Shown here: piece after piece, positions 1 to 11,699 of the stretch
How the letters are laid out: the number at the start of each line of letters is the position of its first letter
Position numbering within the stretch: position 1 is the first letter of the stretch
NCBI RefSeq assembly: GCF_030867095.1
Contig: NC_081826.1
Span: forward strand, 253,312,251-253,376,250
Direction of reading: 5' to 3'
DNA from: Alligator mississippiensis
Taxonomy: Eukaryota; Chordata; Crocodylia; Alligatoridae
DNA length: 64,000 nt
The notes under the pieces: model-generated
Databases searched by the model: none
What the model was told of the DNA's origin: nothing
Seen by the model: only the letters and a program-made list of their open reading frames with translations
Made by a program: the position numbers and the translations under genes

Positions 1-242
1 AAACTGCACCTCAGGCTGCTGACAAGCAAAACTTATAACATGGGTGACAGAAAGCAGGGCAGCTCAAACAGTGCTGCCTTTTATGCTGTTTTTCCATCCC
101 TCCCCCAGAGCACTGGGATTGTAAAGAACCTCAGGGAAGGATCACAGTCACTGGCCAGCGACACAGTCAATATCACAGCAGTCCTTCCCCCCTCTTCCCC
201 GTCCCTCTCCTTACTTTCTGTTTCCCTGCAAGCAAGCCCTGC

Positions 243-392
243 TTGAGTTTCAAAACTCGAAACATTTCAAAATGTTTCAACTGCCCTTGTTTCGTTTTGA
301 GGCTGTTTCGAAGCCCTTTGTTTCAATTTCGCTGTTTCGCTCTTGAAACGAGTCAAAACAAAACAGCCGGCGAAATTTTGCACAGCCCTACT
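243..392. repeat. Dispersed repeat rich in GTTTCGAAAC-type motifs
   Basis: The stretch reiterates short inverted motifs (TTTCGAAA, GTTTCA, CGAAAC) and ends with GCGAAATTTTGCACAGCCCT. That end resembles the termini of small non-autonomous DNA transposons in reptile genomes. No clear target duplication is visible and only part of an element may remain. The family assignment is inference. Confidence 0.35.
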
Positions 393-400
393 TACTACCA

Positions 401-1224
401 AGAATTTATGTCTTGTCACCTAAAGGGTCAAGTGATGGACAGAAAAGCCTAAGACAAAAAGTGATCCATAAGAGTTGGTGAAAGTTGTGACCTCAAGCTT
501 ACTACACCACACCAGAACTGCATAGAGCCACCTCAGCATTCTCCTGGCCCAATATCCTCCAGCCCAGATCACTACACCCTCTTGCATTTCTCTGCAGGCC
601 AGACTTATTGTTTCCCTGTGCAATTCTCCATGGATCAAGCTCTCTGCTCCTTGTATGGATATCACCATGATGAGTATTTCTGCAATATCTCCCTTGTTGA
701 GCCATGGAGTTTCTTTCCCTTATGCAGAAGATCCAGGATCTTCTGCTAATTCCACCATCCATAAAGCCAGCCATACTGTCCTTGCTTTGGTTCTTAAGAA
801 TACATATCCCACACGTTTTTCTCCCTCCATTTTCACACAATCCACACTAACAACTATAAATAGACTTTAAGTCTGCTTATAAAAACAAAACAAGAGTCTG
901 AATGAACTCACCATCTGAGGCTGTTAAAGTTGGCCATGTATCATCAACCCCATTAACAGATGGTGAAAGTGAGGCAGGAGAAGTTAAAGCCTCCTTTTTC
1001 AAAAAGTGACTTCTCATTTTGAATACTTCAATTTATGGATATCCCACTGAGCTACCTCATGTCAGATTTTTAAAGGTGTTTGAGGCACTTAATTCCCAAT
1101 GGGCCTTACAAGCGGATTTTTCAGCAGTTCGGAGTTCTTACAGCCCCTCTCTATCAACCTCTATCAGAATTGTTAGTGGCCATGACCTGTGAAATTCAGG
1201 GGCAGGATTCTTGTCTATCTAGAG
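401..1224. other. No recognised feature
   Basis: AT-rich sequence. Open frames of about 70-110 codons occur on both strands but show no family motif, splice pattern or compositional sign of coding. Nothing is supported here. Confidence 0.5.
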
Positions 1225-1780
1225 CAGCCGTGGGCAAAATGGCAAATCTGGCTGGCGGCCAGACTCCATTTCCCAGCAGCTCCTGCCTACATTGCTGTGG
1301 CCAGTTTCCCTGGAGACCCCAGTAGCAGCAGCGCTGTGATAGCACAGGGCCAGGATTTCCATGGAGACCAGCCCTAGCAGTTCTGGCAGGGTCTGCAGCT
1401 GGGCAGGGAGCTGCTCCAGGGCTGGGATCTTCCAGCAGTGACAGCGTGGTCTGCAGCTGGGTCAGAGTTGTGATCCACTGCCCTCACACCTTGGGCAGGG
1501 GCAGGCAGACAACAGATCATGGCTCTGTCCTGGCTCCAGACCATGCTGTCACCACTGCAAGATCCCATTCTTGGCCCCGGAGCAGCTCCCTGTCCAGCCG
1601 CACATCCTGCCAGCACTGCTGGGACTGGTCTCCATGAAAACCCTGGCCCCAAGCCATCACAGTGCTGCTACTACTAGGGTTTCCATGGAACCAGGCACAG
1701 CAATGTGGGCAGGGGCTGCTGGGAAATGGAGTCTGTCATGGGCCTAATCTGGCCCGCTGGTTAGACTGTGTCTGCCCCTG
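1225..1780. mobile_element. hAT-like non-autonomous DNA transposon
   Basis: The left end reads CAGCCGTGGGCAAAATGGC and the right end finishes TCTGCCCCTG, giving the CAG...CTG termini and 'gggcaaa' start typical of hAT elements. Inner sequence is also inverted: ACTCCATTTCCCAGCAG near 1264 pairs with CTGCTGGGAAATGGAGT near 1717. The flanks ATCTAGAG and ATCCATAA agree at 5 of 8 positions, consistent with a decayed 8-bp target duplication. There is no transposase; the interior is GC-rich filler. Confidence 0.6.
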
Positions 1781-1872
1781 ATCCATAACCATCTGTGGCC
1801 CTAGTTGCCTAAGTGTGATTCTGGTCAACACTGTTCAAGTCCCTGAAAAACCATCTATTTTTGTAACACACT

Positions 1873-2125
1873 GGGCACATCTACGCAAGCACTTTAATGC
1901 ACAGTAGGTTATTTTACTGCATATTAAAGCGTTGCATAAAAAAATGCTATTATGCTAATGCACAGTAAAATAGGCTACCGCACATTAAACATCATCTAAA
2001 AAGGGAGCACTTTTAGTAGTGCACATTTGGGAAGCCTAATACACATTTATGTAGTACCTCTTATTGGAGGTACTAAATTTAATGTGCATTAGGAAGAATG
2101 CATTAATGCACGTGTAGATGCACCC
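1873..2125. mobile_element. PIF/Harbinger-like MITE with ACT target duplication
   Basis: A 253-bp element with ends GGGCACATCTACGCAAGCA and, reading the other strand, GGGTGCATCTACACGTGCA. ACT flanks it on both sides, matching the 3-bp target duplications of PIF/Harbinger elements. The interior is AT-rich with repeated AATGCACA/TGCATTAA motifs and has no coding capacity. It resembles the Chompy-type MITEs known from crocodilians; that name is inference. Confidence 0.65.
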
Positions 2126-3284
2126 ACTGTTGTCTTGCCTTAAGGCTGAGTCACAAAAAGCAGCAAGGATGAGAAAGACCCATCCACCTTTTGTATTAAA
2201 ATACTTTTGTATTAAAAGATTTATAGCAACTCAAGCAGGGTGGAATGGTATTTCACTTTAGGTACCTATGACAGGAGGCCTTCCTGGGGCTAGATCTCGA
2301 GTTAGCCCACCCACCTGCCTACAGCAGTCTGCTCTGACTCACCTGCCGTGACTGGAATGTTATTGTGATATATTAAGCGGGAGGCTGTCCATTCACTACC
2401 CTGATGCCAGGGGGCACTATCCATAGCTCCAAACATTCCCTACACCATGGCCCATGCCTCATAGATGGCATCCAGATTGGTATTGCTCCCTGGTCTGGGG
2501 CTGGAGCAAGCCAAGTCCTTTGTTGGCCTCTTTCACACACATACTGCCTCCTCTCACAAGGGCCTCTTGCACTCCGCCTATTACTGGGTCACTTTCTACT
2601 GCCCTTGCTCCACTTGAGTGACCCCTTCGGACATTTGAGCTTTGCTACTCACTCTCCGGCACTACCATGCAGCAACTTCAGATCCCACAAGTTTACCTAC
2701 TCTACATGTCGTCACCTTGTGCTGATGCTGGGCAGCTTCTGTCCCAAGCCCCTCACTGAGTAACTGGTTTCATGCTGTCACATTTAGGGTTGGCCCATAT
2801 ACCACCCTTCAAGCCACCCTTGCAGCCGTACTTGGTGTGCCCCTGTTGCAGCCCTTCAAGCCACCCTTGCAGCCCTACTCTGCACCCCACTAGCGTAGTC
2901 CTTCAGGTGCCCTGCTGTACCCTACTCTATGTGGGCCTGCACACTGGCTTCCTCTGGGGTCTCTGAGGTCCCACACCCCTGTTGGGCTCAGGTGTTCCTT
3001 GTGCCTGGCCCCTACCATAACTCTCTACACTGCCCACCAGATGGTGGGGGCTGGGGTTAAGGTGCCCCTGGGGAGGTAACTGGCATTTCTTAGGGGCTGT
3101 TCCACCACAAACAGCCCCACCAGGCCACCCTTTCCAGGCAGGGTACAGTTTCAGGTCATGCCCAGGACCAGGAGCCTCCTGCCATCCCCATAGCTCCTGC
3201 CCTTACCTCCAAGATGTTCCTTGAACAGTAACTCAGCCAGATGATATTACTCCTTTTACAGCTGGCAGCAAACTTTCCCGCTTG
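2126..3284. other. No gene recognised; small tandem duplication
   Basis: Moderately GC-rich. A segment of about 28 bp beginning CCCTTCAAGCCACCCTTGCA is present twice (2805-2832 and 2852-2879), a local 47-bp-period duplication. The 119-codon frame at 2404-2763 has no recognisable domain. Confidence 0.4.
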
Positions 3285-3345
3285 GTGCAGAGGGCTGGGC
3301 CTGATGATTTTCCAAGGTCCCTTCCAGCCTTGCAATCTATGAAAC
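3285..3345 (+). mobile_element. CR1 LINE 3' end fragment
   Basis: The segment contains CCAAGGTCCCTTCCAGCC followed by CAATCTATGA, the conserved CR1 3' UTR core and terminal octamer-like tail. Only the 3' tip is present, as expected for a strongly 5'-truncated or decayed insertion. Confidence 0.6.
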
Positions 3346-3568
3346 TGCTGCCTCAGCCTGTGTAAGTTGGGTCCTAAAATGGCTGCCCTAATCAAGCACC
3401 TGCTGGCTGCCTGTCTCCAGCCCTTAAAGAGGTAGGCACCCAATGGTGCACAGCTACAGTGCCTAAATTCATTTACATGCCTCATAGGTGGAATATAATC
3501 TGGCCCCTAGAGGCGCACTGACATTAGATGTTTACTGTGTAGTTGATGAATTAGCTGTGCAGTAAAGA

Positions 3569-4003
3569 TCTTGCACCTACACGTGCGCAGCTATTAGGCT
3601 GGAGTAAACTAATTAACTCCTCAGCAGGATAGTACTTGTAAATACAAGTACTTGTAACTCCACAGCACTGCATGTGTAGCTGCTGCCCAAGCTGGCTGGG
3701 GCATGAAGGTACTTCAGTGCAGGGGCTGTCTGCTAGCTAGATCCACACTGAAGCTCCCCACCCAACCCCTCCTCAGTATGTCGAGCCAGGGGGAGCATTT
3801 CAGGGCTGGAAGGCTGACTCCTGGAGCACCCTACCAGCTGAGGCTGCTCTGACCTGGCTCTATATGAAGTACATGAATAAACTCCTGAGCTGATTGCTCT
3901 GGACTTAATTGCTCCCAGACACATTCACTCAGGAGCAAAATACTCTGGAGCAATAAGCTCGGGAGTTTATTCGTGTGAACTAATTGCACATGTAATCATG
4001 CCC
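3569..4003. mobile_element. Harbinger-like MITE, internally palindromic
   Basis: The left end contains CCTACACGTGCGCAGC and the right end, read on the other strand, GGGCATGATTACATGTGCA. Both continue into a shared inner motif near AGTAAACT/AATAAACT. A palindrome AGTACTTGTAAATACAAGTACT-like core lies at 3631-3652. Just upstream (about 3510-3570) another piece of the same repeat class abuts. Boundaries are approximate and no target duplication was fixed. Confidence 0.5.
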
Positions 4004-5267
4004 TAGGTGTTTCAAATTGGACATTCAAAAACTGGACATTCAAATATACTGAAATGTAATATTACAGAATTTTTTTCATTCACCGTGTTCTGACTGAGAT
4101 CTTACAATTCCTTGATTTCTACTCCCCTGATGAAGGTGCTAGACAATGCTGCCTTTGAATGTCTTATTGGATTACAGTTACTTCATTTACCCATGGGTAT
4201 TTCTACCTGTTTTATCTTAAACATCAATCCAAGTCACTCTATGGCAAATACCAAAGTGTTATGTCAAGACAAAGCACGTAGGGAAGGTTTGGCTTTCAGG
4301 ACCATACTTTACTGAAAATGTATTTTCAATTAAAAACACTCCTTCCTTACATCTTACCTTCATACTTCATCAGATGTGGTTTCCAGGGTACAATTTCACT
4401 CACCCCCTTACAAATGATTCCCCATTTTCAGCTACAGAAAGATTTCAGTGGCATGTTAAAAAATCAGATCATTTAATAGATCATTTCTTCTGACCTTTTT
4501 ATTTCATTGCGCCTATCCTCAGCCCTATGATTTTCCATTACCAGCCTGGGTAGTTGTTTCACACTCTGTTGGATCACTTAAGAATGGATAGAAGACTGCA
4601 GTTAACTTGAAAAAGAAGTTAAAGCAGATGCCTGCTTAATTATACAGTCCACAAAACAAAGGTTAATTATAAAAGAACAAGCTGAGCTTTGGTTCAGATG
4701 AGCCAGAAGGATCCCCAGTAAATCTGTGGATAATCTCATCATTTCAAGGTTAGAGGCATTATATGGCAGAACACCACTGTGAGCCAATTTGCCAATTATG
4801 AACAAATGCTGGTTTTTCTATGCACACACTGAAACGGTTTTCAGATATGTTTCATGGTTCTAATTCAGTCTAATTCCAGTTTGAATTCTGCTAGTTGTGC
4901 TCCCTTTCACTCAAAGTTTTTAAAAGAAAATTGTAGTTCTTTCTAAAAATATTTAAGCAGACCTTAGCCACCTTATTCTAAAATTACAATACAAAATCCA
5001 TACTCAGCAACTGCTTTGACGTAAATTGTGTCTTCTGCACAGGCCCTGAGCTGAATCTGTCTCAGCAGCTAGCTCCCACCTTAGCCTGGTTCAGAAACTA
5101 GGTGGAACAACTCCAAAGTCTCCCAAGAGACCTGATCCAGTAGGCATGCTCTGTGGCCACATAGCACATGCTGATGGCATTGAGTTCAGCACAAAAAACA
5201 CAGTAGCCATCGTTACTTTCATCCAAAGACATGGATGGAGGAGGAGCCATTGCTCTCCCCCAATTTT
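4004..5267. other. No recognised feature
   Basis: AT-rich unique-looking sequence. Short frames on both strands lack motifs. Confidence 0.5.
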
Positions 5268-5400
5268 TATGTGGTTCTAATGGTTACAGCATTTGCTCAG
5301 GAAGTAGGAAACCTAGGTCCAAGACCCTCCTCAGCTTGAGGGAATTCAAACTACCACTTACTTGGAGAATGTCCTAACAACTAGACAACATGGTAAACTA
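5268..5400 (+). repeat. Possible tRNA-derived SINE remnant
   Basis: GTGGTTCTAATGGTTACAGC is followed about 35 bp later by GGTCCAAGACC. This spacing resembles a decayed pol III A box and B box. A second similar head (GTGGTTAGGCATTTGCC) lies near 5517. The resemblance is weak and the family is unassigned. Confidence 0.3.
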
Positions 5401-5865
5401 GTTAAGGTAGGGGGAAGAGGAAAAGGGGAAAGAGGAGAGAGGTTACTCTTCATCATTCCTGTTAAAACTGGGCTACTGGACAACCAAGAATGCAAGCATA
5501 ATTGGGACATAAGCTTGTGGTTAGGCATTTGCCTGGGGATGGGGGCTCTGGGTTCCTCATTCTTACTCTCAGAATGATTCCTTTGGCTATTTTAGCCAAT
5601 GAACATTTCTGCATTTCACATGATTAAACAATTAAGTGACCCAGGATCCAGGACCCAGCCAGGCTTTTCTGGAGATCTGAATAAAATAGCGCTGCTCCTC
5701 AACAGGAGCAGAAGCTCAGATCAAACCTGGGGCCTGCTCCCTTTCAAGGCAGCATCCATCTCACAGTATCTGCCTTGCTGTCTTCCTCCTGACCCCCATG
5801 TATCTGCCTTTCTTGAACGTCTAGTGGGTTAGCTTCTAGAATAACACTGAAGAGGGGTCTGGCCA

Positions 5866-5960
5866 ATGCCTAGCCTGTGGCCTGGTGGTTAGAGCACTTC
5901 TGGGAAGCAGAATATAATGATTCAAATCTTTTTTGGGCAGTAGGGCTATAATCTGGCCTT
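5866..5960 (+). repeat. tRNA-derived SINE head
   Basis: TGGCCTGGTGGTTAGAGCAC (from 5878) is a good pol III A box, and GATTCAAATC (5919-5928) is a good B box at tRNA-like spacing. The surrounding bases do not form a complete tRNA cloverleaf, so this is better read as a SINE head, as in MIR/CORE-SINE families, than as a tRNA gene. Confidence 0.45.
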
Positions 5961-7290
5961 TTCATTTCAGTTATTGACAGGGTTCGAATTACACTCCAAC
6001 CAGGGGGTGGGGGTCTGCAGCAGTGGCAGCCAGAAGCTGGAAGCTGGAAGGAGCTGTCACTGCCACTGCTGCCACCTGAGCTGCTTAGAGAGGCATGGGG
6101 TAGGCTGATGACTCTCATCTCTTATGGGGGGGGGGCTCTTGTCTCTTATGGGGGGTTCCCCGCCCCGTTATTTTCATCCCTGGTTATTGATTTGGTTTCC
6201 TATGAGCAGTAACTAGGTCTGAAAGGGAAAAAGAGAAAATAATTTAAGTTGTTTTTGTAACTCCCTGAACAAGAGGGAAAAGAGCCTCTTACACTCTGAC
6301 CCTCTTTCTTGGTATACAACAGTGATAATCAATACATCCACACTTCAGCTCATTCTTATATTCTCTGTACTATGGCTCTGGTATCATTCAACATAGGATA
6401 TATTTTTGGGGGTTTATCTTTGAAACAAAAACTGGAATGAAATCAGGATAAAAGGAAGAAAAGGAAAAAAATCAGTTTAAATTGGGGAAAAATAGAGAGG
6501 GAGGGAGGGAGTAAGGCTGGGACTAGGGAAGGAGTGGGGGGAGGGGCGCCGCTCCCAGGGCTGCAGCAGGGAGCAAAGCAGGGGGAGCTGTCAATGGGTG
6601 TGGGGTGTGGGGATGCAGTTCTTGCTGCTATGCTCCCCCCAAGAGGGCTGCAGGCTGTGGGGCCTGTGCTGGGCTCTTCCTGGGAGGCATGTGCCCCCAG
6701 ATCAGTGGCAGAAAGCACATAGCTCTGTGCCCTGCCTTTCTTCTCTGGCTGTGTTCGTGCCCCTCTCCCCTGCAGCAGCAGCCTGCTACTGGGCTGCCCT
6801 GGTGTTTGGGGGGAGTGGTGCATGGCCGGGTGTGGAGAGGGGGACACCTGACCCTGGCACTGGCACCTCCCACCCCATCCCACCCGGGGTCAGAGCTGCC
6901 CCCAGGCAGTGGTTGCAGCCCTGCGGGCCTGTGCAGAGTATTTGGGTGCAGTGCCTGCTGCAGGGAGCGGGGCCAGGTTCTCCTGCCTGCACCTCCCCGA
7001 TAGAGCTGTCAGCTCCCAGTGCCCAGGGCAGGTCCGAAGCCAAAGCTGCCAGGGTGCAGCTCAGACCCACCTGCTCTGGGAGTGATTCCCACAGCCCATC
7101 CCACCCCACCTGGGGTCAGAGCCAGGAGCCCTGCGCCCCCAGGCAGCAGCTCAAGCCCCCCTCCCCTGGCCTCCATGTGGCCACTGCCACCCGCTCCACA
7201 TGCGGCTGCCACCATGGCCCCCCCCCATCCAGCTGGAAACCTGTGCCTCATGTAACTGTCACAGCGGCACTTTTAGCTTACTAGCACCAT
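5961..7290. other. GC-rich stretch without recognised gene
   Basis: From about 6530 to 7260 the sequence becomes very GC- and C-rich, and long frames are open on both strands (for example 228 codons at 6598-7284). The predicted peptides are Pro/Gly/Ser/Ala-rich, overlap in several frames and have no domain, so open length is explained by base composition. A short G-run repeat lies at 6125-6160. The stretch may be filler of a non-autonomous transposon. Confidence 0.4.
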
Positions 7291-7372
7291 CTGTTTTTCA
7301 GCTCAAATCCCTGTTAACCGGCATGAGTGCAGAATGGGCCATTCCGGTTAACGGATTTGAACTGAAAAACAG
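7291..7372. repeat. Strong inverted repeat (hairpin), 22-nt loop
   Basis: The left arm 7291-7321 begins CTGTTTTTCAG and ends GTTAACCGG. The right arm 7344-7372 begins CCGGTTAAC and ends CTGAAAAACAG. The arms pair over about 29 bp with one mismatch and a 2-nt bulge. The loop is 7322-7343. It could be a DNA transposon core, a foldback or a transcribed hairpin. Confidence 0.75.
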
Positions 7373-7531
7373 GTGTAAATTAGTAAAAACTGGATGACTT
7401 AAAAAAAGCAGGGAATTAATGTGTGAAAATCAGTAAAAACTGAGAATGTGGAACACCATCAATGCAGTACAGTTACCTGGAGTGAAACTGTTAGATCTGA
7501 AACACAGCACACTGTTGATTGTCCATGTCAG

Positions 7532-7725
7532 AGTATCATAGTATCATAGTAGCTAGGGTCAGGAGGGACCTGATCAGATCATCTAGCCTGACCCGCTGTC
7601 ACAGGCAGGAATGGATGCTGGGTTCACAAGACCTCAGACAGGTGATCATCCAACCTCCTCTTGAATTTGCCCAAGGTAGGGGCGAGGACCACTTCCCTGG
7701 GAATTTGGTTCCAGATTTTGGCCAA
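7532..7725 (-). mobile_element. CR1 LINE 3' fragment, minus strand
   Basis: Read on the minus strand, this is the end of a CR1 ORF2 and its 3' UTR, finishing in short repeats of CTATGATA (7533-7550 on the plus strand). It matches the 3' part of the longer copy at 44112-45370 closely, including CAACCTCCTCTTGAATTTGC. It is 5'-truncated near 7725. Confidence 0.85.
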
Positions 7726-7979
7726 GGGCGATACAATGGCACTGAGTTGTTTCTGCTCATTTAGGTCCTGCTTCAGCAAGGTACTTAACTGCATGTGTAA
7801 TTTTAAGCACCAAAGTCACCCCATTGTATTGGAATATTATGTAGGAAGAATCATGTAGGAAATCATGTAGGAAAGCTCATAGACTGATCTCATAGATTGA
7901 GTCCAAATCTTGATTTCTAAGCAAAAGCTTGAATGGCAATGCTATTCATAGGTCTACTCATATATGTATTAGGCATGCA

Positions 7980-8026
7980 GTTAAGTACCTTGAATCAAGT
8001 ATAAAACTTGATTCAAGGTACTTAAC
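7980..8026. repeat. Perfect 21-bp palindrome with 5-nt loop
   Basis: The left arm 7980-8000 starts GTTAAGTACC and the right arm 8006-8026 is its exact reverse complement. The loop is ATAAA. A related sequence (CAAGGTACTTAACTGCATG) occurs at 7776-7795, so one arm may derive from a local repeat copied in inverted orientation. Confidence 0.85.
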
Positions 8027-9488
8027 CTTTCCCTCAACTTCATCAATATAGAAACTAACCATTAGACCCTGACCCAGTTTCTATGAAAAGATTTATTGGA
8101 TTCAGTAGGCTCTGGCTCAGGTGCTTAGGTCTGGATCTTACAAACAGCCAAACTCCTTCAGCTTATATGGAGGTCAATAGAAGTTCAGACATCTCTCTGC
8201 ACCTGGGTGGATTGCAGTGTTTTGAACCCCAGTGTTCAGAATGATGATTACCTGAAAGAGTCCTTAGCAGCCTGTCTGCACTGTCTCCATGGCACACCCA
8301 AGAACGCCTCCACGAAGCATGTTCCCCCTTCCCTGCTCAGGGCACCCAAATCCCAGAGGTGAGACAATGTACTTGTCTTGGACCATCCTTGAGCCCATGC
8401 CAATAAGCACACCTAAAACAGAGTCTATGAGCAGCTTTGGGTGTAGATCAAGGGCTTCTGCTTCATTTTCTGGAGTTATCATGCAATTGATGGGGCACAT
8501 TTCATAATGGAACTACCATGGAGGTAGAGGGGTGGGAAATATCAGGCAATGGAGGGAAGAGATGTTACTCCCTACAAGTAATACACTAATCATAGAACTA
8601 GATGTCATTCATTGCTGGTCTGTATACACATATGTTGAGACTTTATTTCTGCATGTGGATGAACTAACAAGTCTACTTTAAAAGAGGAAAAAAACCAACC
8701 CCACACTGTACAAAATGTTTTGGGCCTCTCTGCATTAGATTAGAGACTCGCCCCAGGGAACAGGTAGAGAGCACAAAGCAACCTGCAAGCAGAAATGCAA
8801 AATGCTGCTGGAATCACTCCTTTCTGAAGCAGAGTTTCTGGTGGTCACAGCATTGTCCTGTCCCAATATCTGTTCCATACTGCTTTAAATTGGCTGCTTT
8901 AGGCTAAGGTCACATTGTGGTATCAATTACTTGCTACTACCTGGAAAATTTAATTTCATGCCCTGCAGTAGGTCTGCTTTCTTCTCTTCTATGATTGGCA
9001 AGTGTTCCCCTGTTGGTAACTAGAATAGCTCATTTACTTGAAGTGATTAAAAGCCAGAAGCTCACTGTTGCTGAATGGCAGCTTTAGATTGGTAGCATTA
9101 CCAGGAGAGCTGCTGCAGTAATGAATTTAGGTGAATAGAATAAAAGCTATTTCTTGCCCTCTTCATAACCATTTAAAAAATATTGTGTTGTCTGCGATTT
9201 GTAGTCACGTCAATCTGCTCTCTGTTGTCAGATTGGTGTTTAGGTTAAAACCATAGGAAATTAGTGAGCAAAGTAAGCCTCTATTTTTAGATAGCAGGAT
9301 ATCAAAGTAACTGAAGTCTGGTTAAAGCTACTTATTTTTCCACTTAAAAATGGACTTTTGTATTAAATAAACCAATACTTCACATCTTCTCCATCTCTCC
9401 TGCCTCTGACTACAAGCAGCTTCTTATAGCTTGGAGCATGAAATGTATTTTAAGAGGCCCACCTTATTGCTGATTGCAAGAACCAGTG
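8027..9488. other. No recognised gene; both-strand open frame at 8264-8507
   Basis: Mostly AT-rich, unique-looking sequence. Between 8264 and 8507 frames of 78 (minus) and 72 (plus) codons overlap. Neither shows a motif I recognise. Confidence 0.4.
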
Positions 9489-9705
9489 GCCATGTCTACA
9501 TGAGATGCTGACTGTGAAGTAGCTCGTTACTACTGTGCAGTAGTCTTGCATGACACGAAGCATGACGTGATACTACTGCACATTCCTAACAAGCTACTGC
9601 ACAGTAGTAACAAGCTACTGCGCAGTCAGCATCATGAAAGAGCCATTCTGGGATGCATACTTTTGTATGCAAATACTAAATGACTGCACAGTAACAACTG
9701 ATTCA
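9489..9705. mobile_element. Chompy-like MITE
   Basis: Starts GGCCATGTCTACATGAGATG, contains several CTACTGCACAGTAG and CTACTGCGCAG motifs in both orientations, and continues to AAATACTAAATGACTGCACA. The same order of motifs is found at 27012-27240, so the two are copies of one family. There is no coding capacity. Confidence 0.6.
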
Positions 9706-10141
9706 TAAAGCTGGTCTTTCTATTACTCCCAGGAACTACCTTCTTCCTATGGGATAAGTATTGCCATAGATTTTTAGGTAGAACTAATTGATTTAAATGG
9801 TGATTTCTATTTACAGTTGTTTATACAATATTGCCTGGAGATAGGGATTACAAAATAATCCAATCTGATCCTTTTTTGCATGAATAGTAGATTTGGATTT
9901 ATACTTCTCAAAATCTAGTATGCAAGTTTTGATATATGAAAATTTATTTCAACTCCAGAATAGGCAAAGTATTTGTGGGGATTCATCTATAAGAGTGAAT
10001 AAGAGGAATCCCTCCCCTCCATACCCCCTACCAACACAAAAAGTAAACTGGCCACAATTACTAATAGGATTTCTCAGGAGATGGAAAGCACACACAGCAC
10101 TGTCCAAAACAGAAGGGTCCAGATTCCATTATCTTTACATT

Positions 10142-10528
10142 GGGCATATCTACACATGTTTTTATGCACGCCTAAACTTAATGTGCATTTGCTTAATGCG
10201 CATTAAGGCGATTTAGGTGCATGTCTACATGTGCACATGCTAAGGCACATTAATGTAGTGTGTGGACTGACTTTGGACTAGAGTCAGTCCCAAGTCAGTT
10301 GACATATGCAGCGTTAATGCACCTTAGCATGTCTATACATGCATTAATGTGCTTTAGCTATTCACACCTAAATTTGATATCTGCTTTTGTAGGTATGAAA
10401 ATTTAGGCATGAATGGCCTAAAATTGCAATATTTAAGGCACATTAAGGTCGCACCTGTGTAGACCTGAGCCCTTAATGTGTCTTAAAAATTGCTAATGCG
10501 CCTTAACTCGGCACATTCAGACGTGTCC
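10142..10528. mobile_element. Harbinger-like MITE with ATT target duplication
   Basis: A 387-bp element. Its ends are GGGCATATCTACACATG and, on the other strand, GGACACGTCTGAATGTGC. ATT is present on both sides (10139-10141 and 10529-10531). The interior repeats AATGCGCATTAAGG, CATGTCTACATGTGC and related motifs, suggesting nested or duplicated subterminal units. Confidence 0.6.
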
Positions 10529-10531
10529 ATT

Positions 10532-11699
10532 GAGTCATATTTTACTCCATGAATAGTGCCAGTAATTGAAATAGAATTACTGAAAGGGTATTGTAACATA
10601 ATTAAGGAAAAGCAGAATCTAGCCCACAATGTCTGGTCTCCTGAATTTGAGGGCTCTAAATAGCATTAGTGGAGGTCATGTGCATACTGTTAGGGGTACT
10701 GACAGTTTTTGCTGTTGTCAGTGTATTCAGTACTACAGAAAAGAATAATTTTACTTAACAGGGAATATATACTTGCCCTGGCAGTTTACAGTACGGGAAC
10801 CTGATCCAAAGCTCATTAAAATCATTGGAATATTGCGCACTGATCCCAGTGAGCCTTGCAGTAGATCCTAGGGTTCTCACCTGGAAGTCCTTACTGCTCC
10901 CTTGTTCAGACAGAACTCTGACAGGAGAGTGGGATCAAAGCTCACACTTACCTATTTTTATTTAACAAAAAAGTTGTAGCAATTGCGAAGGCACCATGTT
11001 GACAGCATAACCACCCATAAGGTTTTCCCGTTAGTCATGAAGCAAGGATGGCATGAAGTGACAAAATAGTCTAAGCTTCACAGTTTTTCTCCATACCACT
11101 GGGATTGCTAGTGATGGTGCCTTAACAGTGCCTTTTATATTGTAAACACAAGTTTTTTAGAAAAGGGAATGTGTCCCTCAATTTATTTTTCATATGTCAG
11201 TAATCCAGAGGGGATTAGATGCTTAGGTGGTACAAGGCACTATGTCTCCACTGAAAGTTGCATTGTGCTCAGCACTTCTGCTAACCAGCCACACATTTAG
11301 GTTCCTATTTGTGGGCTTATGAGACTATCTGTAGGCATTTAGTTTTGAAAATCTTGGCCAGAAATCTCTACCCTAGAACCTTGGAGCTGCACCAAGGCAG
11401 CTAATACACAGCTTCAGGGGAAGCATAACAAACACAGCTTTGTATTCTTGCATTAAATAAATCAATTTAGTGGCCATGCCCTAACAATTGCCTAATTGCC
11501 TGCAATTGTCTCTTTCGGTACTAATGGGGAGAGAGCCATCGCTGTACTCTATGATACTTAGGGGAATAGCTTCTTGCTCCGCACTCCCATGTGGAAGAAA
11601 TATGGAACTTTCTATAGATTCAGGATTTCAGACAGGCATGAGACTTAATTTTTTATGTCTGATTGTAACAGGCAGCCAGAGGTTTCTTGTTACTTTATG
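10532..11699. other. No recognised gene
   Basis: AT-rich. A weak resemblance to an old dispersed repeat is seen around 11295-11365 (CATTTAGTTTTGAAAATCTT), too decayed to name. Confidence 0.4.

Noticed and set aside
5878..5928. Possible tRNA gene (good A and B boxes)
   Set aside because: No acceptor or anticodon stems could be paired. A SINE head is the simpler reading.
6598..7284. 228-codon open frame on the plus strand
   Set aside because: Very GC-rich, Pro/Gly/Ser/Ala-biased, with comparable open frames on both strands over the same bases and no domain. Openness follows from scarce stop codons in GC-rich DNA.
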